Shown here: positions 36,129-47,423 of the stretch, in pieces
Numbering within the stretch: position 1 is the stretch's first letter
Layout: each line of letters opens with the position of its first letter
NCBI GenBank assembly: GCA_000469685.2
Contig: LS997567.1
Location: 23,513,926 to 23,577,925 of the forward strand
Source: Haemonchus contortus
Lineage: Eukaryota; Nematoda; Chromadorea; Rhabditida; Trichostrongylidae
Direction: 5' to 3'
DNA: 64,000 nt
Program-made: the position numbers and the translations under genes
Notes under the pieces: model-generated
Database searches by the model: none
Told to the model about the DNA's origin: nothing
The model's input: only the letters and a program-made list of their open reading frames with translations

Positions 36129-38177
36129 ATGACAGAAATGGAGGTGGTCGCATTCGATTCAGCGGAGAAGGAAAATTTGGGAGAGGTGAGTTTCCCACAC
36201 TCGAGTTTAGCGAGTGAACTAGATGAAATCAGGATCAGTATTGAGGAAATCCCCAGTAAGATGCGGGAAGAGATGGATGAGCATAGAATTTCGGCCCGGT
36301 ATAAGAGCAAACGTGAAGAGGCTCTGAGGCACGAATTAGACAAGGTGTCTGAAAAACTGGGGGTCTTAAGTAGGCGGCAAGGGGTTCCCCACATATTGGA
36401 CAGTGCAGTAGAGGAGACTCTGAGCACGAGGGGAATAGAGACGAGAGAGGAATGGCAAAACTATATAGAGACAATGGAACGAGACGGAAGTATTTTGACA
36501 GAACTTTGTGATGAACTGAGTGTAACTGCACTTCAGCTGATACCGACGGTGAAGAGCTTAAAGAAAGCCGCCTTAGGGCCCCAATCAGAGAGCAGGATCG
36601 ACCACGGAGGTAAGCATGAAAGTGGAATTACGGATATGGACAGCTACACAGAGTTGTCGTTACAGAGGCGGAGGGAGGAAGAACCGCCGATTGGAGCGCG
36701 TTCAAGGACCAGCTCGAAATCTTATGTGGATCACTCGGCAAAGGGAGCGGCCAGAGCAGGTCAGGATGCAAATATATGCTTATTGAATTATGTTCAGTCT
36801 TTGTCTTGCCCAGACCCGGGTGTTTTCAAAGGGAAATCAAATGAGAACTTTGACGAATTTATCCGAAAATTTCGTCGGAAGTACAGTAAAGTTGTGGCTG
36901 ATGACAAGAGCCTGATAGAGATGCTAAGTGACAACCATCTAGGGGGTCGCGCTAAGAGTACAATGAGAGCTCTACCAGCTAGCGTAGTGAACAAGGGATT
37001 TGAAGAGGTAGTCAAGAATTTGGGAAGGTTGTTATCGAATGATTGCGTAGCAGGGAGAATGAGAGCTCTGACGGAATTGCGAACCCTGCGTATGAGACCT
37101 GGTCAGAGCGTAGCAGAATTCTGTGTGGTACTGGAAGACTTGGGCAGAAAAGCGAACCCAGACAGTACGGAGGAAGCTAGATCTCTTGAGAACGCTCAGA
37201 TTCTTTTGGAAAACCTACATGAATGGCCCGAGTACGTGCATTTAATGAGTACCCTTAACCGAGCTAGTCCGGATAGGGCATATGACGAAATCAAGCAATT
37301 AGCTCTGGGAATAGAACAGTCAAAGACACTGTTTCGTAGGAAAGGTTTTGGACCCTCAGGGTGGAAGTCCAGGCATAGTATCTATGCACAGGGAACTGAA
37401 GATGAACCGCGAAACGGCACAAGAGAAGAGGATGCCCCAGGATTCAAAAAGCGATGGCAAGGTGTTCGGCCATCGTTACCTAGTCTACATGGTCAAGGTT
37501 CCGGGGTAAGAGCAATAGTGGAGGAAGCGGGCAAGAAGTGTTTCAACTGTGCGAGACCAGGACACTTCGCCCGAGAATGTCCACGAAAACCAGCAAAAGT
37601 GCAAAACCTTAGAAAGGAAAATGTGGATAAAACAGCAGGGAAAGCTGTGTCAGATATCATTCGTAAAGTTCGTAGTTGTAACGTGAAGACACACACGCAG
37701 AGTAGACGCGAGGACGCCCAGGCAATTGGAAAGTTGATGCGCAGGAACATCAGGCTACTCGGATTGACTGCGCCAGCCCTGATCGACAGTGGATCAATGG
37801 TGAGTATTATACCCATAAACCTGCTGGAGAAAGCGCAAGAAAAAGGGTATGAAGTAGACACGCTGCCTACCCTCACGGAAAGCGAAGTAGGACCCGTGTA
37901 CGACGCTTCAGGCAATGAGATGGAGATAGTTGGAGCGGTGACTGTGGAAGCTGAGCTGGAGGGTGGAAGACGAACCAAACTCGTCCTCCACATAACGCCA
38001 CTTCCTCAAGACGAAGTTTTGTTGGGAATGAACGCCTTAGAGAAGCTAGGCGTACAAATATCGATTACTAACGGTGAGGAGGACGAATTAAGATGGAAAA
38101 GTGACTCAAATCTCACGGCAAACAAGGAAGCAAAAGTAATTAGAAGGACGTATGTTTCTCTCGTGCAACCGCGATAG
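36129..38177 (+). CDS. Gag-protease polyprotein of the young gypsy element (C-terminally shifted)
   Basis: Structural and protease polyprotein, 682 residues from the ATG at 36129 (the frame is open slightly earlier). The N-terminal third is a charged coiled-coil region. The gag core contains F-D-E-F-I-R-K-F-R-R-K-Y-S-K-V-V. A CCHC zinc knuckle (37539-37580) binds RNA. A retropepsin-like domain has D-S-G at 37785-37793 and a later L-L-G-M-N-A-L. The last residues are out of frame relative to the old copy, which has one more base near 38150 and reads on without a stop. The original frame resumes near 38356, where this copy has one extra base, and then ends at TGA 38391-38393. So this protein lacks about 80 residues between protease and RT. 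Unspliced genomic RNA from the 5' LTR would be its message. Confidence 0.92.
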   Translation: MTEMEVVAFDSAEKENLGEVSFPHSSLASELDEIRISIEEIPSKMREEMDEHRISARYKSKREEALRHELDKVSEKLGVLSRRQGVPHILDSAVEETLSTRGIETREEWQNYIETMERDGSILTELCDELSVTALQLIPTVKSLKKAALGPQSESRIDHGGKHESGITDMDSYTELSLQRRREEEPPIGARSRTSSKSYVDHSAKGAARAGQDANICLLNYVQSLSCPDPGVFKGKSNENFDEFIRKFRRKYSKVVADDKSLIEMLSDNHLGGRAKSTMRALPASVVNKGFEEVVKNLGRLLSNDCVAGRMRALTELRTLRMRPGQSVAEFCVVLEDLGRKANPDSTEEARSLENAQILLENLHEWPEYVHLMSTLNRASPDRAYDEIKQLALGIEQSKTLFRRKGFGPSGWKSRHSIYAQGTEDEPRNGTREEDAPGFKKRWQGVRPSLPSLHGQGSGVRAIVEEAGKKCFNCARPGHFARECPRKPAKVQNLRKENVDKTAGKAVSDIIRKVRSCNVKTHTQSRREDAQAIGKLMRRNIRLLGLTAPALIDSGSMVSIIPINLLEKAQEKGYEVDTLPTLTESEVGPVYDASGNEMEIVGAVTVEAELEGGRRTKLVLHITPLPQDEVLLGMNALEKLGVQISITNGEEDELRWKSDSNLTANKEAKVIRRTYVSLVQPR

Positions 38178-41100
38178 TAGAAGTGGACTGCGAGGGAGTA
38201 GAAGCGGATGAGCGAATCCTGTGGACAAGAAGGAAAGACGTTGCAAGTGGGATATTTAAGATATGCAATCAAAGAGCTACTATTCCTGTGCACAACTGTA
38301 ACGAGGCATCGATCGTGCTGAAGGAAGGAGAAACAGTTGGCGAATGGAGCACGGAAAAGTGGAACGGAAAGTGTTAAGACACAAATCACCTGATGCTGGA
38401 CTCGGGAGATGCGACTATGACACGAGAGCAGAAAAGAGCAAGTATGGTCGAACAGCTGAAGGAAAACATGGGTAATGAAGAAATGGATGAAGAGCTTATG
38501 GAAGTTTTGATGGAGAACGAGGACGCTTTTGCCGTGTCCGAAAAAGAGCTTTCTCGCACATCGTTGACAGAAATGGACATTGATACAGGTGACAACCCAC
38601 CGGTTAAACTGAAAGCGAGGCCTGTGCCGCTAAGTATTCGCCCTATGTTGAAAGAATTGCTTGAAGATTTACAAAAGCGGAGTATTATTGAAAAGAGTTC
38701 GTCTCCATGGGCTTTTCCGATAGTACTAGTGGAGAAGAAAGACGGTTCTCTCAGGTTATGCGTCGACTACCGGGAATTGAATAAGAGGATTAAGCAAGAT
38801 TCGTACCCCCTTCCAACAATCGAAGCGATTCTACAGAGCCTAGCGGGGAAAAAGTTCTTTTCCACTCTAGATCTATGCAGTGGATATTGGCAGATTCCGC
38901 TGTCAGAAAAAGCCAAGGAGAAGTCAGCATTCACCACACCTGAGGGACTGTTTCAATTTAAAGTTACTCCTTTTGGCTTAAGCACGAGTCCTGCAGTTTT
39001 CCAAAGGTTGATGGATAATGTTCTCCACGATTTGTTGGGAAATGAAATCTTCTGCTATATAAATGACATAATCATATGTACCGAAACAAGAGCGAGGCAC
39101 CTAGAGCTGCTCAATAAGGTATGTGAGAAACTAAGAAAGGCGGGATTACGCCTGAAAGCGAAAAAATGTGTTTTATTACAAACGAAGGTAGCTTTTCTGG
39201 GCCATCTAATAGATTCCGAAGGTGTACACATGGACCCGAACAAGGTGATGGCGGTAGAACGGTACCCCACGCCAACAAACGTGAAGGAAATGAGGACATT
39301 CTTAGGGAAGGCTTCGTACTACCGAAAGTTTTGTTTGGGATTTTCGAAGCACGCCGGTATTTTGTTCAGATTGACCGCAGCCAAAGCGAAATGGGCATGG
39401 ACACGAGAACATGAGGAAGCATTCAAAAGAGTGAAGAAAATGATATGCAGTGCGCCGGTCTTGGCACAACCCGATGTAGAAGCAGCAAAGAACGGAAAGA
39501 GACCATTTGCAATATGTACTGACGCATCTACGACAGGACTAGGCGCAGTGCTTTCTCAGGAAGGAGAAGATGGCTACCTTCACCCAATATTCTTTGCCTC
39601 GAAAGCGCTAAGTAAAGCAGAGAGACGCTATCATGTGACAGACCTTGAGGCATTGGCAGTGGTCTTTGCGTTGAGACGGTTTCACATGTTTATATATGGG
39701 CTACCTACTACGGTCATGACAGATCATCAGCCTCTTACAGCCCTATTCCAACGCAGTAATGTGTCCACACGTATTCTGAGGTGGTCGTTGGAAGTGCAGC
39801 GGTATAATCTTCAAATCAAGTATGTAAAAGGAAAAGCAAATGTAATAGCTGATGCTCTCAGCAGGGGGGCAGCAAAGGAGCCGGAAGAAACCCTAATTGG
39901 CGATAGCGCAGTAGTAAACTCAGTTAGAGCAGACGAAAAAACGAAATGGAGGGTAGAATTAGAAAAGGACCCGCTTTTCGCTGAGGTTATCGAGTGTCTT
40001 GAGAATGGTAAGATCAATGGCACGGTGAGACTTCCAGGATGTAGAATCCCTCTACGTATGGCTGATTTTGATTTAGTCAATGGAGAATTGATGCTATACC
40101 AACAGGATGGATCTTTAGTATTCGTAGTTCCATAAAATTCGCGTTATGAAATTTTTCTGGAGGCCCATTCCGGACAGTTTGGGGGCCACTTTAGTGCGAA
40201 CAAACTACTACGAATACTATCCAAGCAGGTCTTTTGGCCAAATATGACTCAAGATGTGCATAGATGGACTAACGAATGCCAAAAGTGTTTTGTACACAAT
40301 CCTCGAAGATCGGTCATCCCGCCATTGAAGCCAATGGTAACACGCAGCCCGTACGAAATGATTGGCATTGATATTTTAGAGTTGGGATTGACAACGAGAG
40401 GCAACAAATATGCAGTAACAGTAATAGACGTGTTTTCAAAGTTCGCCGCAGCTTATCCAGTGCCCGATAAGTCAGCGCGCACGGTAGCTCAGACGCTATT
40501 TGTCAGGTGGATTGCGGAAGGGTGCCGTTGGCCCAAAACTATCCTATCAGATAGAGGAGGCGAATTCGAGAATAAGGTTTTGGAAGAAATAACGGAAATC
40601 GCAAAAATCAAACATACTATGACCAAGGGATACAACCCCAGAGAGAATGGTGTGACAGAAAGAATGAACGCTACTATATTGGCAATGCTGCGAAAAAGTA
40701 CGACGGTACCTACTGATTGGGATGTACGACTTCCATTTTGCATGATGGCCTATAATATGACGCCGCATAGCGCCACGGGAGAAAGTCCGTATTTCATTTT
40801 ACATGGCAGAGACCCGAATTTTCCATCAGACATAATACCTAGGATGGAACAGTCGCAATACATGGTAGATACACCAATAGATGACTACAGGTCGGACTTG
40901 CTCCAGGGAATAGAGGAGGTCCATGCAAGAGTAAGGGATCATAATAATCGCGTGCGCGAGAGCATGAAAAGAATGTATGATGAGAAAAACAAGGTAAATG
41001 CTAACCGTCATCCCAAAATAGGGGACAGAGTGTATGTGCAGTCACCTAAAGAAAAGTGTAAAAGCTCGCATCCTAAGCTTGTCTCGGAGTGGGCCGGACC

Positions 41101-41259
41101 ATTCAGAGTAATTGAGGTTAGCGAAAACTCCGCGTTGGTCACAAGAATCGGCGAGAATTCAGAACCAATGAGGATACAGTTCGATATGCTAAAAGTAGTG
41201 CCGGAGTGTATTTCCGACGAAAGAATAGACACACAAACCTCTAGAGGAAAAAGGGGTAG

Positions 41260-42349
41260 GAAAAAGGCTGTACAACAAGCGAGAAGTTGCAAACTGACTA
41301 CTGAATATTTCAGTGGAGCATCGCTGCTGAGCCCTCTGGAGAAGGGGCATCTACTGTACAAGTGTTCGGACGGATGCCTGGAAGGAGCAACTTTGGGAGA
41401 CATCGAGGGGGTCTCGTTTCCTGGCGCGGTAGCAAAGGAAGAAGTTGGAAGCCTGTGGAACGCATGGCTGGCCTGCAGCATCTTTAGGAGGCGCGACATT
41501 GACGTTGGGAAGAAGATCAGACTTCACCGAGAAGGACACGTGTGCGGGGACGCGAGCTCGCTGCAGCTCGTTCTGAAGTTCGCCTATGCAAGATGCATCG
41601 ATTGGACGGACTTCATATGCAATACGAAGGAGATTGCAGACCACTCAATCATCGAGAACCAGGATGTCCGGCACGTGTACACGGAGGCGCTCAGGAAACT
41701 CAGAGAGGACATTGAGGAGCGATCTGTGAAAGAGGAGCAGCCAAAGAAGGGGCCAGTCCTTTACGCCAGCTTTGAGGGGGCAAACCCCATGGAGAGAGAT
41801 GGAGTTCGAGGAGGCATAGTGACGAAGGTGGTTCAAGGTTTCGACCACTTGGTGAGGATACTGGAGGACTGGAACTCCGCGAGGACGTGGGTTATAGTGT
41901 GGCCTCAGGATTCGAACTTGAAGAAAAGCACTCTGGATGATTTGATCAGAGTGATCAAAGATTTCATGGAGAGCGGAGGAGTCGTGATCAGTGCGTGGCC
42001 ACCGATCACGTCAAGAAACCACAATAGGTGGTTCAGCATGATGGACATGTGGAAACATCTGGATGAAGCCTTAAGAAAACTCGACGATAAGCAAGCCGTC
42101 TGCACGGCAAGTAGCAAAATTTTCGATGGAAAATTGTTTATAGAGGCAGGGGCACCAGAAGGAAGTGCTCAATTTTACAGCAATTATGTGGGAACATCTC
42201 TACCGAAGCAGGTGTATGAGGCAGTGAGATATCGCATAGAGAGAGCGAAGCTACCGAAAATAGAAAGACCGACATCGAGGGCGATGTCTTCCCGAGGGGA
42301 GGGCATGTCGGATGGACCCACATGGGGTCGCAAGAGGCGTGCCTTGTAG
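41260..42349 (+). other. Unidentified C-terminal extension of integrase in the gypsy family
   Basis: About 360 residues after the integrase C-terminal domain, present in both gypsy copies (old copy 31000-32056). It contains a helix-rich part, then T-W-V-I-V-W-P-Q-D-S-N near 41886, an amphipathic helix, and V-V-I-S-A-W-P-P-I near 41981. This strand-helix-strand pattern recalls a Rossmann-like or SGNH-hydrolase-like fold, but I see no confirmed catalytic residues. Most integrases of this class end soon after the DNA-binding domain or carry a chromodomain; this is neither. The frame enters the 3' LTR by 44 bases. Confidence 0.7.
42293..42305 (+). promoter_or_regulatory. Polypurine tract, young gypsy
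   Basis: CGAGGGGAGGGCA abuts the 3' LTR at 42306 and is the likely plus-strand primer. It lies inside the pol frame. Confidence 0.8.
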
Positions 42350-42688
42350 GTCGAGAAGGATCATGAGAGGGGTGCAAAGATCAGCCGCGACCTACTCAAG
42401 AGAGGGACCTGAGGAAAGTTTGCGCGGGTCTTTTGGGTATAAATAGTTGAGGTATTTGTTTAGAGTATTCGGATCCTGACTACTATAGAGCCCCACGCCT
42501 CCTGCCCGCCGCCGACGCTCGCCCTCCCCGGGACACGCCTCGTCCTCGACGTCACCGACTTTTTTCCACCTATTTCATTCATTCTCATTGTTATTGTTTT
42601 CTTCGTTGTTGTTTCATAAAACTTCTTATATATCGCGTTTTGTTCAGTGCAAGGCCTAGAAACTATTGGACGGCCAATATAAACCACA
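42306..42688 (+). repeat. 3' LTR of the young gypsy element
   Basis: 383 bp, same length as the 5' LTR, TATA box at 42438-42445. The first 44 bases also encode the last 14 residues and stop of pol. Confidence 0.96.
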
Positions 42689-42837
42689 CTCACCTTTTGC
42701 AGGCTTTTGAGGTAGGAAATCAAAAATGGGATCGCGGCAGCAAAAAGAAAAACAGACGAAAAAAGAATGGGAGAAAAACAGCGCCCCATCACTCGGCGAT
42801 CAGCTGATTGAGTGTGGGTCCTAGAATGAGTATTCGC

Positions 42838-43034
42838 AACCTGTATTGCCTCGACACTCGTCTGACGTGACATCGATCGAGGCGGGAAAGCGAATCAAGA
42901 TAGCAACAGGGCTTCCACTGTGCACTGACCGTCGAGATTGTGGGAGCGAGAGGGACCCTTCTACCACCCATGGGGGCCACTGAGTATTCCTAAGGGAAGT
43001 CAGTAACCATTTTCATCGTGAACCGTGCCTTTAA
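42838..43034 (-). mobile_element. Half copy of the TTAA palindromic MITE
   Basis: Minus-strand reading from TTAA (43031-43034) gives AGGCACGGTTCACGATG, then AATACTCAGTGGCCCCCATGG and GATGTCACGTCAGACGAGTG, following the left half of 3244-3500. The other half is eroded; sequence between 42690 and 42838 is only weakly related. Confidence 0.8.
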
Positions 43035-44853
43035 CCCATTGGCGACCGAGCTTTTATATTGTCCTTACATTAACCTTTATTTTCTCTTATATCTGCAGTT
43101 AGAAATGAATGATTCCTGGACCGCAATGTTTCAAGATTCTCTAGAAAGCTGGGAGCTCAGCTGATACATGAAAACATGAAAAAATTATAGGAGCACCTGA
43201 TAAATAATATAAATACCCCAGCGAGCCAAAAACGTGCGCATCGGGACGCATGGTCACCAACGTGTTAATGCTGTTTATACCTCGCCGAAAAAGAGCAGAC
43301 AAGCAGAGCACTCCGTCGGCAGCTTTTTTGTCTAACTACCATATTACACTTGTTCTGTTGTCTCTCAATTTTGGCTTCCAAAAAACGCACGACGTGAGAC
43401 AACTCGACACGCATTCAGGCTATGGTGTTCGCGCCCGTCAAGATGCAGATGTCCCACGAAGCGAAAAAAACTCAGAACCCGCGCTGTCGTCAATGCCAAA
43501 TGTTGATGTGCCCAACTTTTGACAGCATACTTGCGTCACACATTTGTTTTTGTGTGACTCGTCATTGTTGAATTATGTGGCACGCATCTGTTCTGAAGAG
43601 TTTCGTTGCTTGGTCCCAATATTGAAAATAAAGACAATTCATACAGTTCACGTACAGAGCCGTTCAGCCTCGAATAAGTGTGACGAGCGTTACTATTAAC
43701 CGATATAATTCCCTCATTTGAAAGAACGCTGCAAAATGTGATCAAAACTCTTTTTGGAAAGGAAGCGCACTCAGAAAAAAATATGACCACGACGCGGAGT
43801 AAATCCACATGTCCCGCCGTTATTACGCCACCGAGAAACTAGCTATCGCCGAAACAACTACGCATTCCAGAACGACACCATCTTCAAAAGAGCTCTGATC
43901 ACTCGCAACTTCTTGGGAAACTGATTTGCCAATTTCCATTTCTTATTTCCTCGAGAGAATCCCAGACTCTATCAAAATACCTGGGTCTATACTCAAAGTT
44001 TCATGGAGCAGTAAAGGTTCACCGGTTGGTAGGAAAAATATTCCCATGCGGCATATAGTGAATCACTTGAATGCTATTCTTCGACTACGTAATTCTCAGC
44101 ACCCATTGTGGAGAGTTCTCTGCCGTTCATCACAAAAGGAGATCAAAAAGATCTGGAAAAACAAAATGGGTCGAGGGAATAAGGCGAGAGAGTAGAATTG
44201 ATAGAACGATCAATCCAACCAAATGTTTGGCCCTAGATGCGTGATAAATTTCATTCTAACGCTTAGAGTCTTCATGTCTGTTGAACTACTTCGCATGAAC
44301 CCGCAACATTTTACTTTGCAAATAACAGGAATAATAAGTGAATATGATTTATATATGTATGCGCTCCAACCTTCCATTCTATTATGCTCGGATCATAAGG
44401 CAGCGACTTCGATTTCTTATCAATCATAATAGGAAATTGCACATCATTAAAACGAAATGACACAGCTCATTAATCTCTGTGAAACCTTACCTGAATACGA
44501 TCCGACATAATGGAAAAATGACGTACCCCTTTGGGTTAAAATTCTGTTGTCTCTCTGAAGTTGTCACACTGTTATGAGCGGCCCTCAGTACCTGCGACGC
44601 CTCATCGGAACAGGCTGACTGAAATTCCAACAACAATGAGTATGAAACAGCGGTAAAAAGGAAGATGTCAATATTAGTAAATATGTTTATTAACGGGTGC
44701 AGTGGCTGTTGATGCAGCATGGCACGATTGAATATTGCCCTGCTGCTCTTGACGCCGCAGAGCCTTCCGTAAGTAGAACGACTGAAAAATAACATTGTGA
44801 GATCAACACTTTCACAAACAAATCAAAATGAGACAATGACATATTTATCTATA
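43035..44853. other. No confident gene; two unassigned frames
   Basis: 43250-43522 (+) is an open frame of 90 codons starting at an ATG after AT-rich sequence; the peptide is polar, with a hydrophobic patch, and unknown to me. Minus-strand 43808-43536 shares the T-Y-S-R..S-x-R-E-L block with 9670-9395. The remainder shows nothing. Confidence 0.3.
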
Positions 44854-44855
44854 TA

Positions 44856-46070
44856 CGGGGTGACCCACATGAAGTGTGGCGGCCTATAAAATATAAATTT
44901 TTGGCGCGTGGCTTTTTCTTTCGCTACATTATGCGATTATTCCACTTTCCCTCATTTTTTGAACCCATTGTGGGCAGTATTTTCAACACAGTAGTTGCGA
45001 TGTACAAACACTTTCCGAGATTTCCAGGATGCTTAAACTTCATCACAGCAAGCATATCCCGTCATAAGGCGATTAGAGATGACTGAAAATTTGAAAACTG
45101 TCCAATAGGAAGACCAGAAAGAAGTGGAAGGGCCGTCCTTCGAAAAGCCGTCAAAGAGAAACTGCGCAGTGATCCTGAAAGAAGCATGAAAAAATTGGCT
45201 TGGAAAACACAACGAGAGGAATTCAGCCAAGCAACGAGTGATCAAGGAGGACGTCAAGTCGTATTATAAGATATATGCGGAAAGGCAATCTTACCAACGA
45301 AATGAAGGCCTCAAGATTGAAGAAATCCAAGAAAACGGGGTTCTTTGCCAAGCGGTGAGAAGCTTTGGCGAACTCTCCTCACAGACACGAAGACGTCTCT
45401 TGCTAATCCGTTCCGAAAACGCAGAATCAACGGATACTAGTGCTAAAAGAATCTCCAATATGTAGTGGTCAAAGTCGAACGATTTCATTATCCACAGTCG
45501 GTGTGGTGTTGGCTGGAATATCCGGCCTTGACAATACCAAGCTTGTTTTGTGGAAAAGGTTCTGGATCTATCGAAAGCAGATTCTGGATGATGCGGTAAT
45601 TCCTTAGATCGAGAAGAACGCGAAGAACGTTTACTGGATTTTTCAGCAAGATTGGGCACCAGACCGCAGCGCGAAGAAGATAATGCAATGGTGTGAAGTC
45701 AACCTTCTGGGTTTTTGGGCGAAGGAGGCTCGGCCTTCCATGTTTGCCGATCCCAACCCATTGGATTTTGCTGTATGTCTATTCTGAAGCAAAAAGCCTG
45801 CGCTTCGAAACGCAGTTCCTCTGACTCTCTCAAAAGTTTTCTTGAAAGCGTGGGACGAAATCTCGTCGGAAAGGTTGCGCGCATTCTCTAAAATTCCCTG
45901 AACGATTGGATGTTTGCATCGAAGCAAAAGGCGGTCGATTTGAGTGAGACATCGGATGGGCCGTTAACAAGCTCCGTGACGTTCGGATAGAAGTAAATGT
46001 TTCCTATTCGGTTTGATTTGTATATTTTTGTTAACAGTTTTTTGTGTCACACTTCATGTGGGTCAGCCTG
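44856..46070 (+). mobile_element. Degenerate mariner-like transposon (CRGGGTGACCCACATGAAG family)
   Basis: TA-flanked (44854-44855, 46071-46072), with ends CGGGGTGACCCACATGAAGTG and CACTTCATGTGGGTCAGCCTG. The plus-strand transposase is in broken frames: V-E-K-V/G-x-G-S near 45550, Q-Q-D-W-A-P near 45644, A-K-K-I-M-Q-W-C, F-W-A-K-E near 45715, and D-x-N-P-L-D-F near 45753. The last two Asp positions of a mariner triad are recognisable. Several stops and shifts make it inactive. Confidence 0.85.
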
Positions 46071-46072
46071 TA

Positions 46073-47423
46073 CATTGAAAGGTGAAGGAATTCTGAAGCA
46101 CGACAACATAGTGATCATCCTCATCAATATAAAGAATACTCTAATATATCAGTCGTCACAGCAGATACGCAAAATGCTATGCATAACCACAAGTGCAGCG
46201 AGCATTCGATGTTCTTGATGCTTAGTTCCTTTTCTTGTTTACCCCAAAACTAGAGGGCCCAGATCACGATAATTTTGGGGTATCTAGTTTAAGAGGAATA
46301 ATGGGGAAAAAGATGGTCCAAAGCAGCGCAAAAATGACGAAGAAAACGCGAAAACTGGCGTATTAAAAGAAATATGAGACTTCAAGACAGAATAAAATTA
46401 GAGGTTGGACGAGAGTTTGGTGCAGATGGTGCAACCTCTACAGCCTCTACAATCTACAACCCTAAGGAGAAATCTCAGAAACCATTTTGGACGTGAAGTG
46501 TGCCTTCAATGCTGCTTCGTTATAGAGTCCCTTGATCTAGTTGGTTGACGCCATTTCCTTCTATTAACGACACCACCAACGACACGACACTATTTGTTTT
46601 TCTCAGCGAGTGATCCTACTGTCTCTTCAGCACGTGCTCATACATCGTAGGTACTGCTCCAATATAACTAGGACTGCAACCAGGTAACACCGAGTTCCTC
46701 GTTTAAAGCCTGGAGCAGTCGCGTCCAACGATAGACCTACTCATCATTCTCACTCCTGCGTAGTGAAGCTGCCTTTCAAAATTTAGCGTACGGAAGAGTA
46801 CTCTCCCTGCCACAAAACATCGTAGGCGTCATTGCTGTTTGTCAGACTATTTCTTCGAAGGGCGTGGGGCAGGAAGACGACGGAGTTTACTAGCATTTCC
46901 AGCATTTCACTCAGCCGAGATAAACCAATTTTTACGATCCCCGCTATCGTCGTCCCTAGGTCACCTTTCAGACATCGGGAGTTTTATATTCTTCTGAAGC
47001 CTTTTCAAAGGTAGTCAATGATTTTCCTGTGCACTTCTCGAAGCTGAAAAAGCGGTCGCCTTCTAATTCATCCGCAGCATATTCCTTTGCAATGCCTTTT
47101 GGCATTCCAGCAGTTTATCCTGGAATTTTTCCCCACTATCCGCTAACAGAGCAAATGAATTCTTCATCATTGACTTTACGTGCTACCATGTATCGCAGAA
47201 GTGGCGAAGACAAACCAGTTAAACGTGACTTCAAACCTCCTGGAGCACCTCAAGATGCGATAATCAATCTTGTATTGATTTCATTCAATGGAAAGGACTC
47301 TGTTGCTCCGAAATTTTGCGCGTCTTCAAAAGTGCTTCATCGAAGATACTGTTACATTCTAGGGGCACACCCTATTTTTTGAGTTGTCCGGAATGCATCC
47401 GCCGATTTTTGAGTCATCTTTGA
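46073..47423. other. No confident gene; unassigned open frame 47029-47382 (+)
   Basis: The 47029 frame (117 codons) is Pro/Ser-rich in the middle and has an acceptor-like TTTTCAAAG upstream. It does not resemble the transposons around it. It could be a host exon; there is no support beyond openness. Confidence 0.25.

Larger units (their letters stand above)
38393..42349 (+). pseudogene. Pol polyprotein of the young gypsy element, one in-frame stop
   Basis: One frame from ATG 38393 to TAG 42347-42349, broken only by TAA at 40133-40135. First part: RT (R-L-C-V-D-Y-R-E-L-N-K near 38755; active site Y-I-N-D at 39056-39067, where Y-x-D-D is expected) and RNase H (C-T-D-A-S-T-T near 39518). After the stop: the H-H-C-C zinc finger (H near 40166 and 40190; C-Q-K-C near 40276) and the integrase core with D, D and E spaced D-35-E (Asp codons near 40370 and 40550, Glu near 40658). 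An extension of about 350 residues follows (see 41260-42349). Where this copy has TAA the old copy has a Lys codon. The N in the RT motif should abolish polymerase activity. The ATG overlaps the TGA of the gag frame as TGATG. Confidence 0.93.
35428..42688 (+). mobile_element. Young, structurally complete Ty3/gypsy retrotransposon
   Basis: 7,261 bp between TGTCGG and ..CCACA, with 383-bp LTRs that differ at 4 positions, a primer site, gag-protease, pol and a purine tract. Flanked by CTCA on both sides (35424-35427 and 42689-42692). Order is gag, protease, RT, RNase H, integrase, which defines Ty3/gypsy; no envelope gene is seen. Coding defects (see the gag and pol entries) mean that it probably cannot make all its own enzymes, although its ends look fit for mobilisation by a relative. 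Confidence 0.96.

Noticed and set aside
38144..38177. Classical -1 slippery heptamer in the gag/pol overlap of the young copy
   Set aside because: No X-XXY-YYZ heptamer is present, and the old copy shows that this overlap results from a one-base loss, not a programmed site.
44874..45086. Small plus-strand gene
   Set aside because: It lies inside the terminal part of a mariner-like element and has no conserved product.
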